A stretch of DNA of 6,918 bases from an uncultured Oscillibacter sp. (GTDB lineage Bacteria; Bacillota; Clostridia; Oscillospirales; Oscillospiraceae). Position numbers and translations under genes: made by a program. The stretch covers positions 1 through 6,918 of the forward strand of contig CAJUBX010000093.1 of the NCBI GenBank assembly GCA_910585165.1. Reading direction: 5' to 3'. Positions 1-4,472 of this stretch are shown here, piece after piece. The notes under the pieces are model-generated. The model saw only the letters and a list, made by a program, of their open reading frames with translations, was not told the DNA's origin and ran no database searches. Each line of letters opens with the position of its first letter. The first letter of the stretch is position 1.

Positions 1-2
1 TT

Positions 3-503
3 CTTTATGTCCATAAGCGTTATTTCACGGACCTCTTCACGGCGCTGCGCCAGGAACTGCTGAGCAATGAGGTCCTGCACGCGGACGAAACCACCCTGAA
101 GGTGCTGCGGGGAGATAATGGGTATATCGCACCTCGGGCGACGCCTTGCGTCTGGTAGTACTCTATGACACCAAAAACCATGTATGGTGCGACGCTTGGT
201 TATGCCGTAAACCAGGAGAACCGGCTGATGAACGTTTTCCTGGACGGGCGGCTGGAGTTATCCAATAATTGCGCGGAACGCGCGGTACGGCCCTTTGCCG
301 TTGGGCGCAAAAACTGGCTGTTCTGCAACACGCCCGCCGGGGCCGACGCCAGCGCCGCTGTTTATTCCATTGTAGAGACTGCAAAGGCAAATGGCCTGCG
401 CCCATTCCGATACCTCCAGTTCTTGTTGGAGCGTCTGCCCGCTGGATGCAGATTGCAGGACTGTCTGCCCTGGAGCAATTCTGCTCAAGCTCTCTGCAAA
501 TGA
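3..503 (+). pseudogene. IS66-family transposase (TnpC), decayed 3' remnant
   Basis: The frame running from the left edge reads LHADETTLKVL near residues 24-34, which resembles the first catalytic-Asp block of IS66 TnpC. It then meets an in-frame TAG at 156-158 and resumes in the same frame from 165 with VFLDGRLELSNNCAERAVRP, GRKNWLF, SIVETAKANGL and a closing LPW motif, which is the normal IS66 C-terminus. The roughly 150 residues that normally separate these blocks, including the second catalytic Asp, are missing. So this is an internally deleted and stop-interrupted copy, also cut by the window edge. An alternative frame just before 165 reads VVLYD, another IS66-like string, so the deletion junction probably lies around 155-190. 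The remnant cannot encode an active enzyme. The family call is from recognised motifs and is confident; the exact junction is not. Confidence 0.85.
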
Positions 504-508
504 GTTTT

Positions 509-534
509 GCCGCCACTTCCCTGCGGCGGTTTTT
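509..534 (+). terminator. Rho-independent terminator after the IS66 remnant
   Basis: CCGCC at 510-514 pairs with GGCGG at 525-529 and is followed directly by five T. It starts 6 nt after the transposase stop codon, as expected for an IS66 3' end. Confidence 0.7.
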
Positions 535-552
535 CTTTCCGCCCCGCTCGTC

Positions 553-572
553 CCTTGTTATTTGACGCTTAC
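553..572 (+). repeat. Probable right terminal inverted repeat of the IS66 element
   Basis: The plus strand ends TTTGACGCTTAC at 572, whose complement begins GTAAGCGTC. Many IS66-family terminal repeats begin with GTAA or GTAAGCG, and the site lies about 70 bp past the TnpC stop. The opposite end lies outside the window, so pairing cannot be verified here. Confidence 0.55.
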
Positions 573-776
573 CTTGGTTTGGCCCCGGTACGGTCGGCAT
601 AGGATGGGCTTGAACCCGTAGAATCCGGCGGAGTCCTTAAGGAACTAGAAAAATCTTTGAGAATTGTCAAGTGTTTTCGGAAAGATTGTTAAAAAAATTT
701 GTAGGGCCTGGAATCGGGGGAAATTGGGAAAAAGCGGAGTTGTCAATAGCGGCTGAACGGCAGAGGGCATGACGAG
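573..776. other. Non-coding spacer between the IS66 end and the IS30 gene
   Basis: No gene is supported here. The stretch contains a short AT-rich part around 645-705 and two TTGTCAA strings (about 665 and 740). The sequence around 718-747 shares a weak pattern (A-run, then GGAG and GTTG-C) with the region just upstream of the IS30 transposase on the minus strand. It may therefore include the distal IS30 end, but the match is too poor to set a boundary. Confidence 0.4.
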
Positions 777-798
777 AAGCCCCAGAAGGCTGGGGCTT
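777..798 (-). terminator. Perfect hairpin downstream of IS30 transposase
   Basis: AAGCCCCAG (777-785) and CTGGGGCTT (790-798) form a perfect 9-bp stem with a 4-nt loop, about 22 nt past the transposase stop. The T-run on the minus strand is poor, so it may act as a weak terminator or only stabilise the transcript. Confidence 0.55.
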
Positions 799-820
799 GG
801 TAGAATATGGGTGTTGTTGG

Positions 821-1840
821 TCAGGCCGTGGAGGCTTTAGCGAGGGCCTGGAGTTCTTCGTGGAAAAGCTCAGCGGCGGTGCAGTAGGCTAAGATTTTGC
901 GGTGCATATTGTTCATGTAATGGGCAATGGCATCGCAATCTTTTTGCTTCACCCGCTTCATGCTTTGGCCCTTGGGGAGGAAGCGGCGGATAAGACGGTT
1001 AGCGTTCTCATTGGAGCCACGTTCGCAGGAGGTATAGGGGTGGCAGTAGTAGAGGGCGTTTGCTAAGGCTTGGATACCGTCAGCGTCCTGGAACTCAGAG
1101 CCGTTATCCACGGTGATGCTCTGGAAGGTGCCTTTCGGGAATTTCTTGATGATTTTAGAAAGGGCAGAGACGGTAGCGGCTGAGGTTTTGGCGGTTGTCT
1201 TGAAGATGATTTCAAATCGGGTCTTTCGCTCTGTCAGGACAAGGAGGGATTCTCTCTTGCCTCTGGCCTTGCCTATCACGCTGTCCATTTCCCAATGTCC
1301 AAAGGTAGAGCGGCTTTCGATGATGAGGGGACGGCGCTCTATACTGGTGCCTTTGGGGGCCCTGGCGGCTCTTACTTTTTTGTAAGTCCGTTTCTTTCGC
1401 TTGGATTTCTGCCAGAGGTTTTTATTGGTCACTTCCGGGATATAGCCCCGGTCTATGTATCGGTAAAGCGTGGGCGTGGAGACAGTCCATTTTTCTTGGC
1501 GTTTGAGGTCGCCGACAATCTGGTCCGGGGATTCGCCGGAGCGGATACGGACGGCGATATCCTTGGCGTAGGTGTGATTATGCCCCAGCTTGACAGGACA
1601 GCCTTTCACCGTGGCCTGCCAGTCTGCGTCATCCTGGGCGATTTGAGCGGAATAGCGTTTGACGGTTATCCAGGTCTTTCCGTCAAGATGGTCATAGAGG
1701 CCACGGTGTATCTCATAGTGGATAGCGGATATAGAGAAGCCTGTTTTTTCGGAAATGACACGATATGGAGCGCCCCGGTTATAAAGCTTCTCTATGTTGA
1801 GACGGTCTGTCCAGGTCATGCGGGTATATCCTTTTGCCAT
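821..1840 (-). CDS. IS30-family transposase (DDE), apparently intact
   Basis: The 339-residue protein catalyses cut-and-join of an IS30-type insertion sequence. Residues 8-47 form an N-terminal helix-turn-helix region (MTWTDRLNIEKLY...GFSISAIHYEIHRG). The integrase-like catalytic core follows: D186 in GHWEMDSVIG, D245 in TVDNGSEF and E278 in SCERGSNENANRLIRRFLPKG, a DD(33)E arrangement typical of the family. Length is normal for IS30 (about 300-380). The start at 1840 is supported by ACAGGAGG 9 nt upstream on the minus strand. No frameshift is visible, so it could be active. Its two insertion-sequence ends are not clearly defined. An interrupted palindrome at 1857-1879, which also occurs twice elsewhere in the window, lies immediately upstream. 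IS30-family enzymes are known to favour palindromic targets, which may explain the location. Confidence 0.93.
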   Translation of the reverse strand: MAKGYTRMTWTDRLNIEKLYNRGAPYRVISEKTGFSISAIHYEIHRGLYDHLDGKTWITVKRYSAQIAQDDADWQATVKGCPVKLGHNHTYAKDIAVRIRSGESPDQIVGDLKRQEKWTVSTPTLYRYIDRGYIPEVTNKNLWQKSKRKKRTYKKVRAARAPKGTSIERRPLIIESRSTFGHWEMDSVIGKARGKRESLLVLTERKTRFEIIFKTTAKTSAATVSALSKIIKKFPKGTFQSITVDNGSEFQDADGIQALANALYYCHPYTSCERGSNENANRLIRRFLPKGQSMKRVKQKDCDAIAHYMNNMHRKILAYCTAAELFHEELQALAKASTA

Positions 1841-1856
1841 TGCGTCAACCTCCTGT

Positions 1857-1881
1857 TTTTTGAAAGTGTAGATTCAAAAGG
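1857..1881. repeat. Interrupted palindrome, copy 1 (upstream of IS30 gene)
   Basis: TTTTGAA and TTCAAAA arms flank an 8-nt centre (AGTGTAGA). The 30 nt around it match copy 3 at 28 positions. It lies 16 nt upstream of the IS30 transposase start. Either it is the inserted element's preferred target plus its own tip, or a phage regulatory site beside which the element landed. Confidence 0.7.
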
Positions 1882-1897
1882 GCGGAAGATAGAACAG

Positions 1898-1923
1898 AGC
1901 GCCGGGGCGGAAGCCCTGGCGCT
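1898..1923. repeat. Strong hairpin with GNRA-type loop
   Basis: AGCGCC-G-GGGC pairs with GCCC-T-GGCGCT around a GGAA loop. It is followed on the plus strand by a T-rich TTGCTTTT, so it could also terminate plus-strand transcription. Confidence 0.6.
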
Positions 1924-2080
1924 TTGCTTTTGGCGGTATGGAGTTTGTCGGGAGTGGGCGCAGGGGCGCCCGGCAGACAAGCGGAAGTGAATCGGCTTTA
2001 CACCTGATAGCCTGGCGTCGCTCTGGGCCTGGCGTTCCCCTGAGAGCGGACGCAGGGGCGGGACGGGGAATGCGGCATAC

Positions 2081-2111
2081 ATGCGGGCCGGGGCTTGCGC
2101 CCCTCCCGCAT
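2081..2111. repeat. Long two-part hairpin
   Basis: ATGCGGG (2081-2087) pairs with CCCGCAT (2105-2111), and GGGGC (2090-2094) with GCCCC (2099-2103) around a TTGC loop. The right arm competes for pairing with TGCGGG at 2117-2122, giving two exclusive folds. Confidence 0.6.
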
Positions 2112-2201
2112 ATCCTTGCGGGGGACGGTGCTTCTAAGGGCAGGGTTTTTCCGTGGGAAAAAACAGGCTGGGGTAGCGGAGCGGGAGTATCGGGGTAGCG
2201 G

Positions 2202-2450
2202 TCAGGGTTCGGAGGGCTCTACGGGGCCTTTACGGGGCTCTGAGGGGGTATCTGGGCCGTCTGCGATTTCTTCGGCGTGGACGTAGGCCCCCTCTACCCG
2301 GCTGACGATGTAGGCGGTCAGGGATTTGCCTTCCTGCTCCGCCAGGGCTCGCCAGCGATCTCGGGTGCCTTTGGGGACTTGTAGTTCTATGCGGTCATAG
2401 GCTTTGGCACGATATTTTCGAGTTGCTTTCATTTGTGCTTCCGTTGCCAT
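2202..2450 (-). CDS. Ribbon-helix-helix (Arc/CopG-type) DNA-binding regulator
   Basis: An 82-residue protein. The core reads AYDRIELQVPKG (17-28, an alternating strand typical of the DNA-contacting ribbon), then TRDRWRALAEQEG (helix A, 29-41) and SLTAYIVSRVEGAYV (helix B, 43-57), the Arc/MetJ/CopG layout. The N-terminus is Lys/Arg-rich and the C-terminus (61-82) is Pro/Glu-rich and probably disordered. AGAAGGTGAT precedes the ATG at a good distance. It is transcribed away from the promoter at 2571-2599, whose -10 lies within a palindrome with repeated half-sites. Such proteins bind repeated short sites as dimers, so this is the obvious repressor of that promoter and perhaps of its own. The fold assignment is from pattern; the operator link is inference. 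Confidence 0.8.
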   Translation of the reverse strand: MATEAQMKATRKYRAKAYDRIELQVPKGTRDRWRALAEQEGKSLTAYIVSRVEGAYVHAEEIADGPDTPSEPRKGPVEPSEP

Positions 2451-2471
2451 GGTATCACCTTCTTGGTTAAC

Positions 2472-2501
2472 AGGATACCACAGCTAGCCTTGGTTCGTCA
2501 A
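2472..2501 (-). promoter_or_regulatory. Candidate promoter for the ribbon-helix-helix gene
   Basis: On the minus strand TTGACG (2496-2501) and TATCCT (2472-2477) are separated by 18 nt and point toward the regulator start at 2450. The -35 is near consensus and the -10 is moderate. Confidence 0.5.
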
Positions 2502-2522
2502 TTCGGCATTTTCCACAAATTA

Positions 2523-2597
2523 CGGGCTTATATTTTTTCTATAAATGATGACTCCGGGCTTATATTTTTATTGACATTTTATAAGTCCGGGCTTATA
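2523..2597 (+). repeat. Three direct repeats of CGGGCTTATA (operator iterons)
   Basis: Copies are at 2523-2532, 2555-2564 and 2588-2597, spaced 32 and 33 nt, close to three helical turns, so they lie on one face of the DNA. The first two extend to the 15-mer CGGGCTTATATTTTT. The third is one arm of the palindrome overlapping the -10. The arrangement suits cooperative binding by a dimeric regulator. Confidence 0.75.
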
Positions 2598-2599
2598 AT
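2571..2599 (+). promoter_or_regulatory. Consensus sigma-A promoter of the plus-strand module
   Basis: TTGACA (2571-2576) and TATAAT (2594-2599) are separated by exactly 17 nt, both perfect consensus. Transcription would begin near 2606, about 55 nt before the first ORF. Full consensus in an accessory element implies very strong transcription unless repressed, and the overlapping operator supplies the means. Confidence 0.9.
2579..2598. promoter_or_regulatory. Palindromic operator overlapping the -10 element
   Basis: TTATAAG (2579-2585) and CTTATAA (2592-2598) are perfect 7-nt arms around TCCGGG. A protein bound here would cover the spacer and most of the -10. The likely ligand is the divergent ribbon-helix-helix protein. 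Confidence 0.75.
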
Positions 2600-2625
2600 A
2601 GAAGCATAGAGAGGGACACACAAGA

Positions 2626-2655
2626 CGGACAGGCCGGAGGGCCAGGAAGGAAAAG
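2626..2655 (+). repeat. Duplicated ORF leader, copy 1
   Basis: GACAGGCCGGAGGGC at 2628-2642 recurs exactly at 2906-2920, followed in both by a similar purine-rich ribosome-binding stretch (GGAAGGAAAA here). It directly precedes the 60-aa ORF. Confidence 0.8.
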
Positions 2656-2660
2656 ATACC

Positions 2661-2843
2661 ATGAAAAAAGTCAAGTACCAGATTATGCAAGTATTAGAAT
2701 CCGGGATGCTGAGCACCGTGGTTCCCACCAGAGCAACAACTTTTGACAGCAGGTATGACGCATGTTGCCTCGCACACGAGCTGGAGATAGCCTGTGGAGA
2801 CAAATTCACAGTCAAAGAAATCACTTGCACAATGCCTACCTGA
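2661..2843 (+). CDS. 60-aa protein of unknown function, first gene after the repressed promoter
   Basis: I do not recognise a family. The protein begins MKKVKYQIMQVLESG and contains four cysteines (CC in DACCLAHELEIACG plus one near the C-terminus); no membrane segment or signal peptide is evident. AGGAAGG lies about 10 nt before the ATG, and the gene is the first after the consensus promoter. The stop TGA at 2841-2843 is also part of the CUGACGA core of the hammerhead ribozyme that follows, and the last two sense codons form its stem I strand. Ribosomes reaching the stop would therefore cover the ribozyme core. A plus-strand real gene is favoured over the opposite-strand frame because of the promoter, the ribosome site and this arrangement. 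Confidence 0.7.
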   Translation: MKKVKYQIMQVLESGMLSTVVPTRATTFDSRYDACCLAHELEIACGDKFTVKEITCTMPT

Positions 2844-2891
2844 CGAGGCCCGGACGGCGACCGGGCGAAACGGCCTCCGGGCCGTCGTGGG
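2835..2891 (+). ncRNA. Type I hammerhead ribozyme, copy 1
   Basis: Read 5' to 3': stem I strand CCTAC (2835-2839), core CUGACGA (2840-2846, fitting CUGANGA), stem II GGCCCGG / CCGGGC (2847-2853, 2861-2866) with loop ACGGCGA, core GAA plus A15.1 (2867-2870), stem III ACGGCC / GGCCGU (2870-2875, 2880-2885) capped by a UCCG (UNCG-type) loop, the cleavage triplet GUC (2884-2886), and stem I strand GTGGG (2887-2891). Every invariant hammerhead position is met: C3 U4 G5 A6 N7 G8 A9, G12 A13 A14, the A15.1-U16.1 pair and C17. Predicted cleavage is between 2886 and 2887. Stem II needs one bulged G (2848 or 2847), the only imperfection. Stem I has one G-U pair. The open helix is stem I, hence type I. 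Confidence 0.92.
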
Positions 2892-2903
2892 AAGCCACAA
2901 ATA

Positions 2904-2935
2904 CAGACAGGCCGGAGGGCTGGAAAGGAAATTTG
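2904..2935 (+). repeat. Duplicated ORF leader, copy 2
   Basis: It shares GACAGGCCGGAGGGC (2906-2920) with 2628-2642, then GGAAAGGAAA as ribosome site for the 53-aa ORF. With the ribozyme repeat downstream, it marks a duplicated leader-ORF-ribozyme cassette in which only the ORF differs. Confidence 0.8.
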
Positions 2936-2937
2936 AA

Positions 2938-3099
2938 ATGACAAAGAAACGCCAAAAACTTATTTGGGAGCTGGAGGAACTACACAGGAAACAGCGTGGA
3001 TGGCAGCGGGCCGTACATGACGAAGAACTAGACTATGAAGCCATCGAAAAAATACCTACAGACGAACTGGAAAAAATCGTCTCCATGCTACGTGAATAA
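2938..3099 (+). CDS. 53-aa charged helical protein, ORF between the two ribozymes
   Basis: The protein (MTKKRQKLIWELEELHRKQR..., ending EKIVSMLRE) is rich in Lys, Arg and Glu with leucines at helical spacing and should form one or two amphipathic helices, a possible short coiled coil. I do not recognise a family. An in-frame upstream ATG at 2794 exists, but 2938 is chosen because GAAAGGA sits 8-9 nt before it and because starting at 2794 would translate through the first ribozyme. It ends 1 nt before the stem I strand of the second ribozyme. It has no sequence likeness to the 60-aa ORF although both carry the same leader and ribozyme. Confidence 0.7.
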   Translation: MTKKRQKLIWELEELHRKQRGWQRAVHDEELDYEAIEKIPTDELEKIVSMLRE

Positions 3100-3100
3100 A

Positions 3101-3157
3101 CCCACCTGACGAGGCCCGGATGGCGACCGGGCGAAACGGCCTACGGGCCGTCGTGGG
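3101..3157 (+). ncRNA. Type I hammerhead ribozyme, copy 2
   Basis: It has the same fold as copy 1, offset by 266 nt: CCCAC (3101-3105), CUGACGA (3106-3112), stem II 3113-3119 / 3127-3132 with loop AUGGCGA, GAA (3133-3135), stem III 3136-3141 / 3146-3151 with loop UACG, GUC (3150-3152), GTGGG (3153-3157). Cleavage is predicted between 3152 and 3153. It differs from copy 1 at three positions. U to C at 3103 turns a G-U pair into G-C in stem I, C to U at 3121 is in loop II, and C to A at 3143 is the free base of the UNCG loop. All preserve the fold, which is good evidence for selection on RNA structure. It lies between the 53-aa ORF and the SprT-like gene. Confidence 0.93.
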
Positions 3158-3186
3158 AAGCCACTTTTAACGAAGGAGGAGCGGAT

Positions 3187-3837
3187 ATGAAGGAGACAGT
3201 GAAGACCAGCAGGACGGCGGGGTATCTGGAGAAGATTTTCCGGGCGCTGAATGCCGATTGGTTCGGCGGGGAGCTGGAGGAGCCGATTATTACGATTCAG
3301 AGCACGCCCAGGGCTTACGGGCACGTCAGCGTGGCGAAGACCTGGAAGCGCAAGGACGACTGGCGGCATGAGCTGAACATAGGGGCGGAGACGCTGGACA
3401 GGCCCATCGAGCATGTGGTTGCTACCATGGTTCATGAGATGGTACATCTCTACAACATCGCCCACGGCGTGCAGGACTGCTCACGGGGCGGGGCCTATCA
3501 CAACCGGAAGTTCCGGGACGAGGCGGAGCGGCGGGGGCTGGTGATTGGGCATCACGAAAAATACGGCTGGACCGTGACAGAGCCCGGCGATAAGCTGCTG
3601 GAGTACATCCTTGAACAGGGCTGGACGGAGATTGCGATTAACCGGGGCCGTGAGGGCTGGATACCTCCCAGGAGCGGCGGGGCCAAGGCCGGAGAGGGCG
3701 GCGGGGAGGCTGGAGGGACGGCGAAGAAGTCCAGCACACGAAAGCTGGTTTGCCCCTGCTGCGGGCAGAGCGTGCGGGCTACCAGGGCGGTCAACATCCT
3801 CTGCGGGGACTGCATGGAAAAGATGGTGGAAGCCTGA
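3187..3837 (+). CDS. SprT-like zinc metalloprotease
   Basis: The 216-residue protein has the SprT-like architecture. An N-terminal helical part (YLEKIFRALNADWFGGELEEPIITI, 13-37) precedes the metal site H83-E84-M85-V86-H87 in VATMVHEMVHLYN, with a downstream His at 105 (GAYHNRKFRDEA) as probable third ligand. A Gly-rich, disordered linker (about 163-182) leads to a C-terminal zinc ribbon with C189, C191/C192 and C206, C209 (CPCC...CGDC). SprT-domain proteins, such as eukaryotic Spartan, can degrade DNA-crosslinked proteins; bacterial and phage members are mostly uncharacterised, and the substrate here is unknown. AAGGAGGAG 6-10 nt before the ATG is the best ribosome site in the module. The second ribozyme would leave this mRNA with a defined 5' end about 34 nt before the start codon. 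Such a gene is not a standard filamentous-phage component. Confidence 0.88.
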   Translation: MKETVKTSRTAGYLEKIFRALNADWFGGELEEPIITIQSTPRAYGHVSVAKTWKRKDDWRHELNIGAETLDRPIEHVVATMVHEMVHLYNIAHGVQDCSRGGAYHNRKFRDEAERRGLVIGHHEKYGWTVTEPGDKLLEYILEQGWTEIAINRGREGWIPPRSGGAKAGEGGGEAGGTAKKSSTRKLVCPCCGQSVRATRAVNILCGDCMEKMVEA

Positions 3838-3861
3838 TTTTTTGAAGGTGCACATTCAAAG
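3838..3861. repeat. Interrupted palindrome, copy 2
   Basis: TTTTTTGAA, an 8-nt centre GGTGCACA and TTCAAAG form a diverged version of the element at 1857 and 5372. It begins directly after the SprT-like stop codon and about 40 nt before the next start. Confidence 0.6.
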
Positions 3862-3898
3862 GCTGTCCTATCGGCTGGACGGGGAGAAAGGGACAGGC

Positions 3899-4120
3899 AT
3901 GAGGCAGAAATTTACTCCCGAGGAGGGACGGATTTATCAGAACATCAACGGTTCCTACTATTGCTGTATCAGGTCCAGCGAAACATGGTCGCCCTACAAT
4001 GCGACCATGCAGCACACCAAGAGCCGCTGGACATTCCGTGCGGTCGACTGCCGCATTTATGAGGATGGGAGAATCGACTGGGCCTATTCTATAGAAGGAC
4101 ACTTTGAAAGGGAAGGTTGA
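3899..4120 (+). CDS. 73-aa small conserved-looking hypothetical protein
   Basis: The sequence starts MRQKFTPEEGRIYQNINGSYYC and ends with SRWTFRAVDCRIYEDGRIDWAYSIEGHFEREG. The pattern W-x-A-x5-YEDGxIxWxYSxxGxF resembles small proteins I associate with integrative elements and phages of Firmicutes, for which no function is known. No membrane segment is seen. The start at 3899 follows a GGGGAGAAAGGGAC purine stretch; the longer frame opening at 3611 overlaps the SprT-like gene and is discarded. The next gene begins 1 nt after its stop, so the two are likely co-translated. Confidence 0.7.
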   Translation: MRQKFTPEEGRIYQNINGSYYCCIRSSETWSPYNATMQHTKSRWTFRAVDCRIYEDGRIDWAYSIEGHFEREG

Positions 4121-4121
4121 C

Positions 4122-4328
4122 ATGAAGTATCAGAATGAGGCCGGGCAGGTCATCTATTACAATCCCGTGGAGAAGCACGGGAAGGTCCGCTGGCTCATTC
4201 AGGCGGCAAGCGGGCAGGTCATCACCGGGCGGGACAGGCAGAAGCGCAAAAGCCGGAGCTTTGCCCAGGAGCACCAGGCGGACGCTTGGTTGGAACGGAA
4301 CGGGTATAAGGCCGTGCGGTACACATGA
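4122..4328 (+). CDS. 68-aa basic hypothetical protein
   Basis: The protein (MKYQNEAGQVIYYNPVEKHGKVRW...) is basic, with an RDRQKRKSRS run at about 43-52 followed by a short helix-prone AQEHQADAWLERNGY, and has no recognised domain. The ATG at 4122 is preferred over 4104 because GGGAAGG lies about 8 nt upstream and the stop of the previous gene is only 1 nt away. It is the last gene before a strong terminator. The basic patch would allow nucleic-acid binding, but nothing specific supports that. Confidence 0.65.
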   Translation: MKYQNEAGQVIYYNPVEKHGKVRWLIQAASGQVITGRDRQKRKSRSFAQEHQADAWLERNGYKAVRYT

Positions 4329-4333
4329 GGAAA

Positions 4334-4355
4334 GCCCCCAGCAAGGGGGCTTTTT
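4334..4355 (+). terminator. Strong rho-independent terminator of the plus-strand module
   Basis: GCCCCC (4334-4339), loop AGCAA, GGGGGC (4345-4350) and TTTTT. Flanking AAA/TTT extend the stem. It closes the module 6 nt after the last stop codon. Confidence 0.92.
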
Positions 4356-4364
4356 CTCTGGAGG

Positions 4365-4411
4365 AGTTTTTTCCTTGGTAAAAAGAGGGGCGGGAAGCAA
4401 GGCGGGGGTAT
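4365..4411 (+). repeat. Imperfect repeat of the hairpin and G-rich tail at 2144-2190
   Basis: Both copies have a T-run/CC...GG/A-run hairpin (here TTTTTTCC-TT-GGTAAAAA), then a purine-rich tail ending GGCGGGGGTAT here and AGCGGGAGTAT there. The two copies bracket the regulator-ribozyme-SprT module. The likeness needs a few gaps. Confidence 0.4.
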
Positions 4412-4417
4412 AAGAAC

Positions 4418-4450
4418 AGCCCCCCGAGCCTGGAAGGCTCAGAGGGGGCT
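4418..4450 (-). terminator. Terminator of the virion operon
   Basis: AGCCCCC (4418-4424) pairs with GGGGGCT (4444-4450), and GAGCC (4426-4430) with GGCTC (4436-4440) inside. It lies 22 nt past the zot stop. The minus-strand tail GTTCTTAT is only moderately T-rich. With 4334-4355 it separates two convergent operons. Confidence 0.7.
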
Positions 4451-4472
4451 TTACGGAGCGGAGAGGGGCGGC

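Larger units (their letters stand above)
1886..2200. other. Hairpin-rich non-coding region, possible phage intergenic/origin region
   Basis: No open frame here has a ribosome site or recognisable protein. The stretch carries a series of inverted repeats: 1898-1923 (11 paired positions with one G-U, GGAA loop), 1956-1971 (GGGCGC/GCGCCC), 2019-2048 (CGCTCT/AGAGCG plus GGG/CCC), 2081-2111 (ATGCGGG/CCCGCAT outer, GGGGC/GCCCC inner) and 2146-2162 (TTTTTCC/GGAAAAA). The arm at 2105-2110 can alternatively pair with 2117-2122. In filamentous phages the intergenic region holds the nicking origin, minus-strand start and packaging hairpin. That role is inferred here from hairpin density and position only; no nick motif was recognised. 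Confidence 0.45.
2887..3152 (+). ncRNA. Predicted 266-nt RNA released by double hammerhead cleavage
   Basis: Cleavage at both ribozymes would free a precise 266-nt RNA with 5'-hydroxyl and 2',3'-cyclic phosphate ends. It would carry a 5' GUGG-GAAG-CCAC hairpin, the duplicated leader, the 53-aa ORF and the second ribozyme core. Such ends are substrates for RtcB-type ligation, and tandem hammerheads release circularising monomers in viroid-like RNAs and retrozymes. Release or circularisation here is inference. Confidence 0.5.

Noticed and set aside
163..600. Minus-strand 145-aa Arg-rich frame
   Set aside because: It is antisense to the IS66 remnant and terminator, with biased basic composition typical of shadow frames.
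718..747. Left terminal repeat of the IS30 element
   Set aside because: Only about half of the positions match the sequence upstream of the transposase and the outer tip does not match; no boundary or target duplication could be fixed.
1295..1990. Plus-strand 231-aa frame opposite the IS30 transposase
   Set aside because: It is the complement of a clear DDE transposase and has no recognisable protein features.
2302..2308. A CTGACGA string that might seed a third hammerhead
   Set aside because: No GAAA, GUC or pairing stems follow; it lies inside the ribbon-helix-helix coding sequence.
2579..2944. Minus-strand 121-aa frame across the promoter and first ribozyme
   Set aside because: It lies opposite a consensus promoter, an ORF with a ribosome site and a structured RNA; it has no own ribosome site or domain.
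3611..4120. Longer start for the 73-aa gene
   Set aside because: It would overlap 227 nt of the SprT-like gene in another frame, while 3899 has a purine-rich ribosome site and better context.
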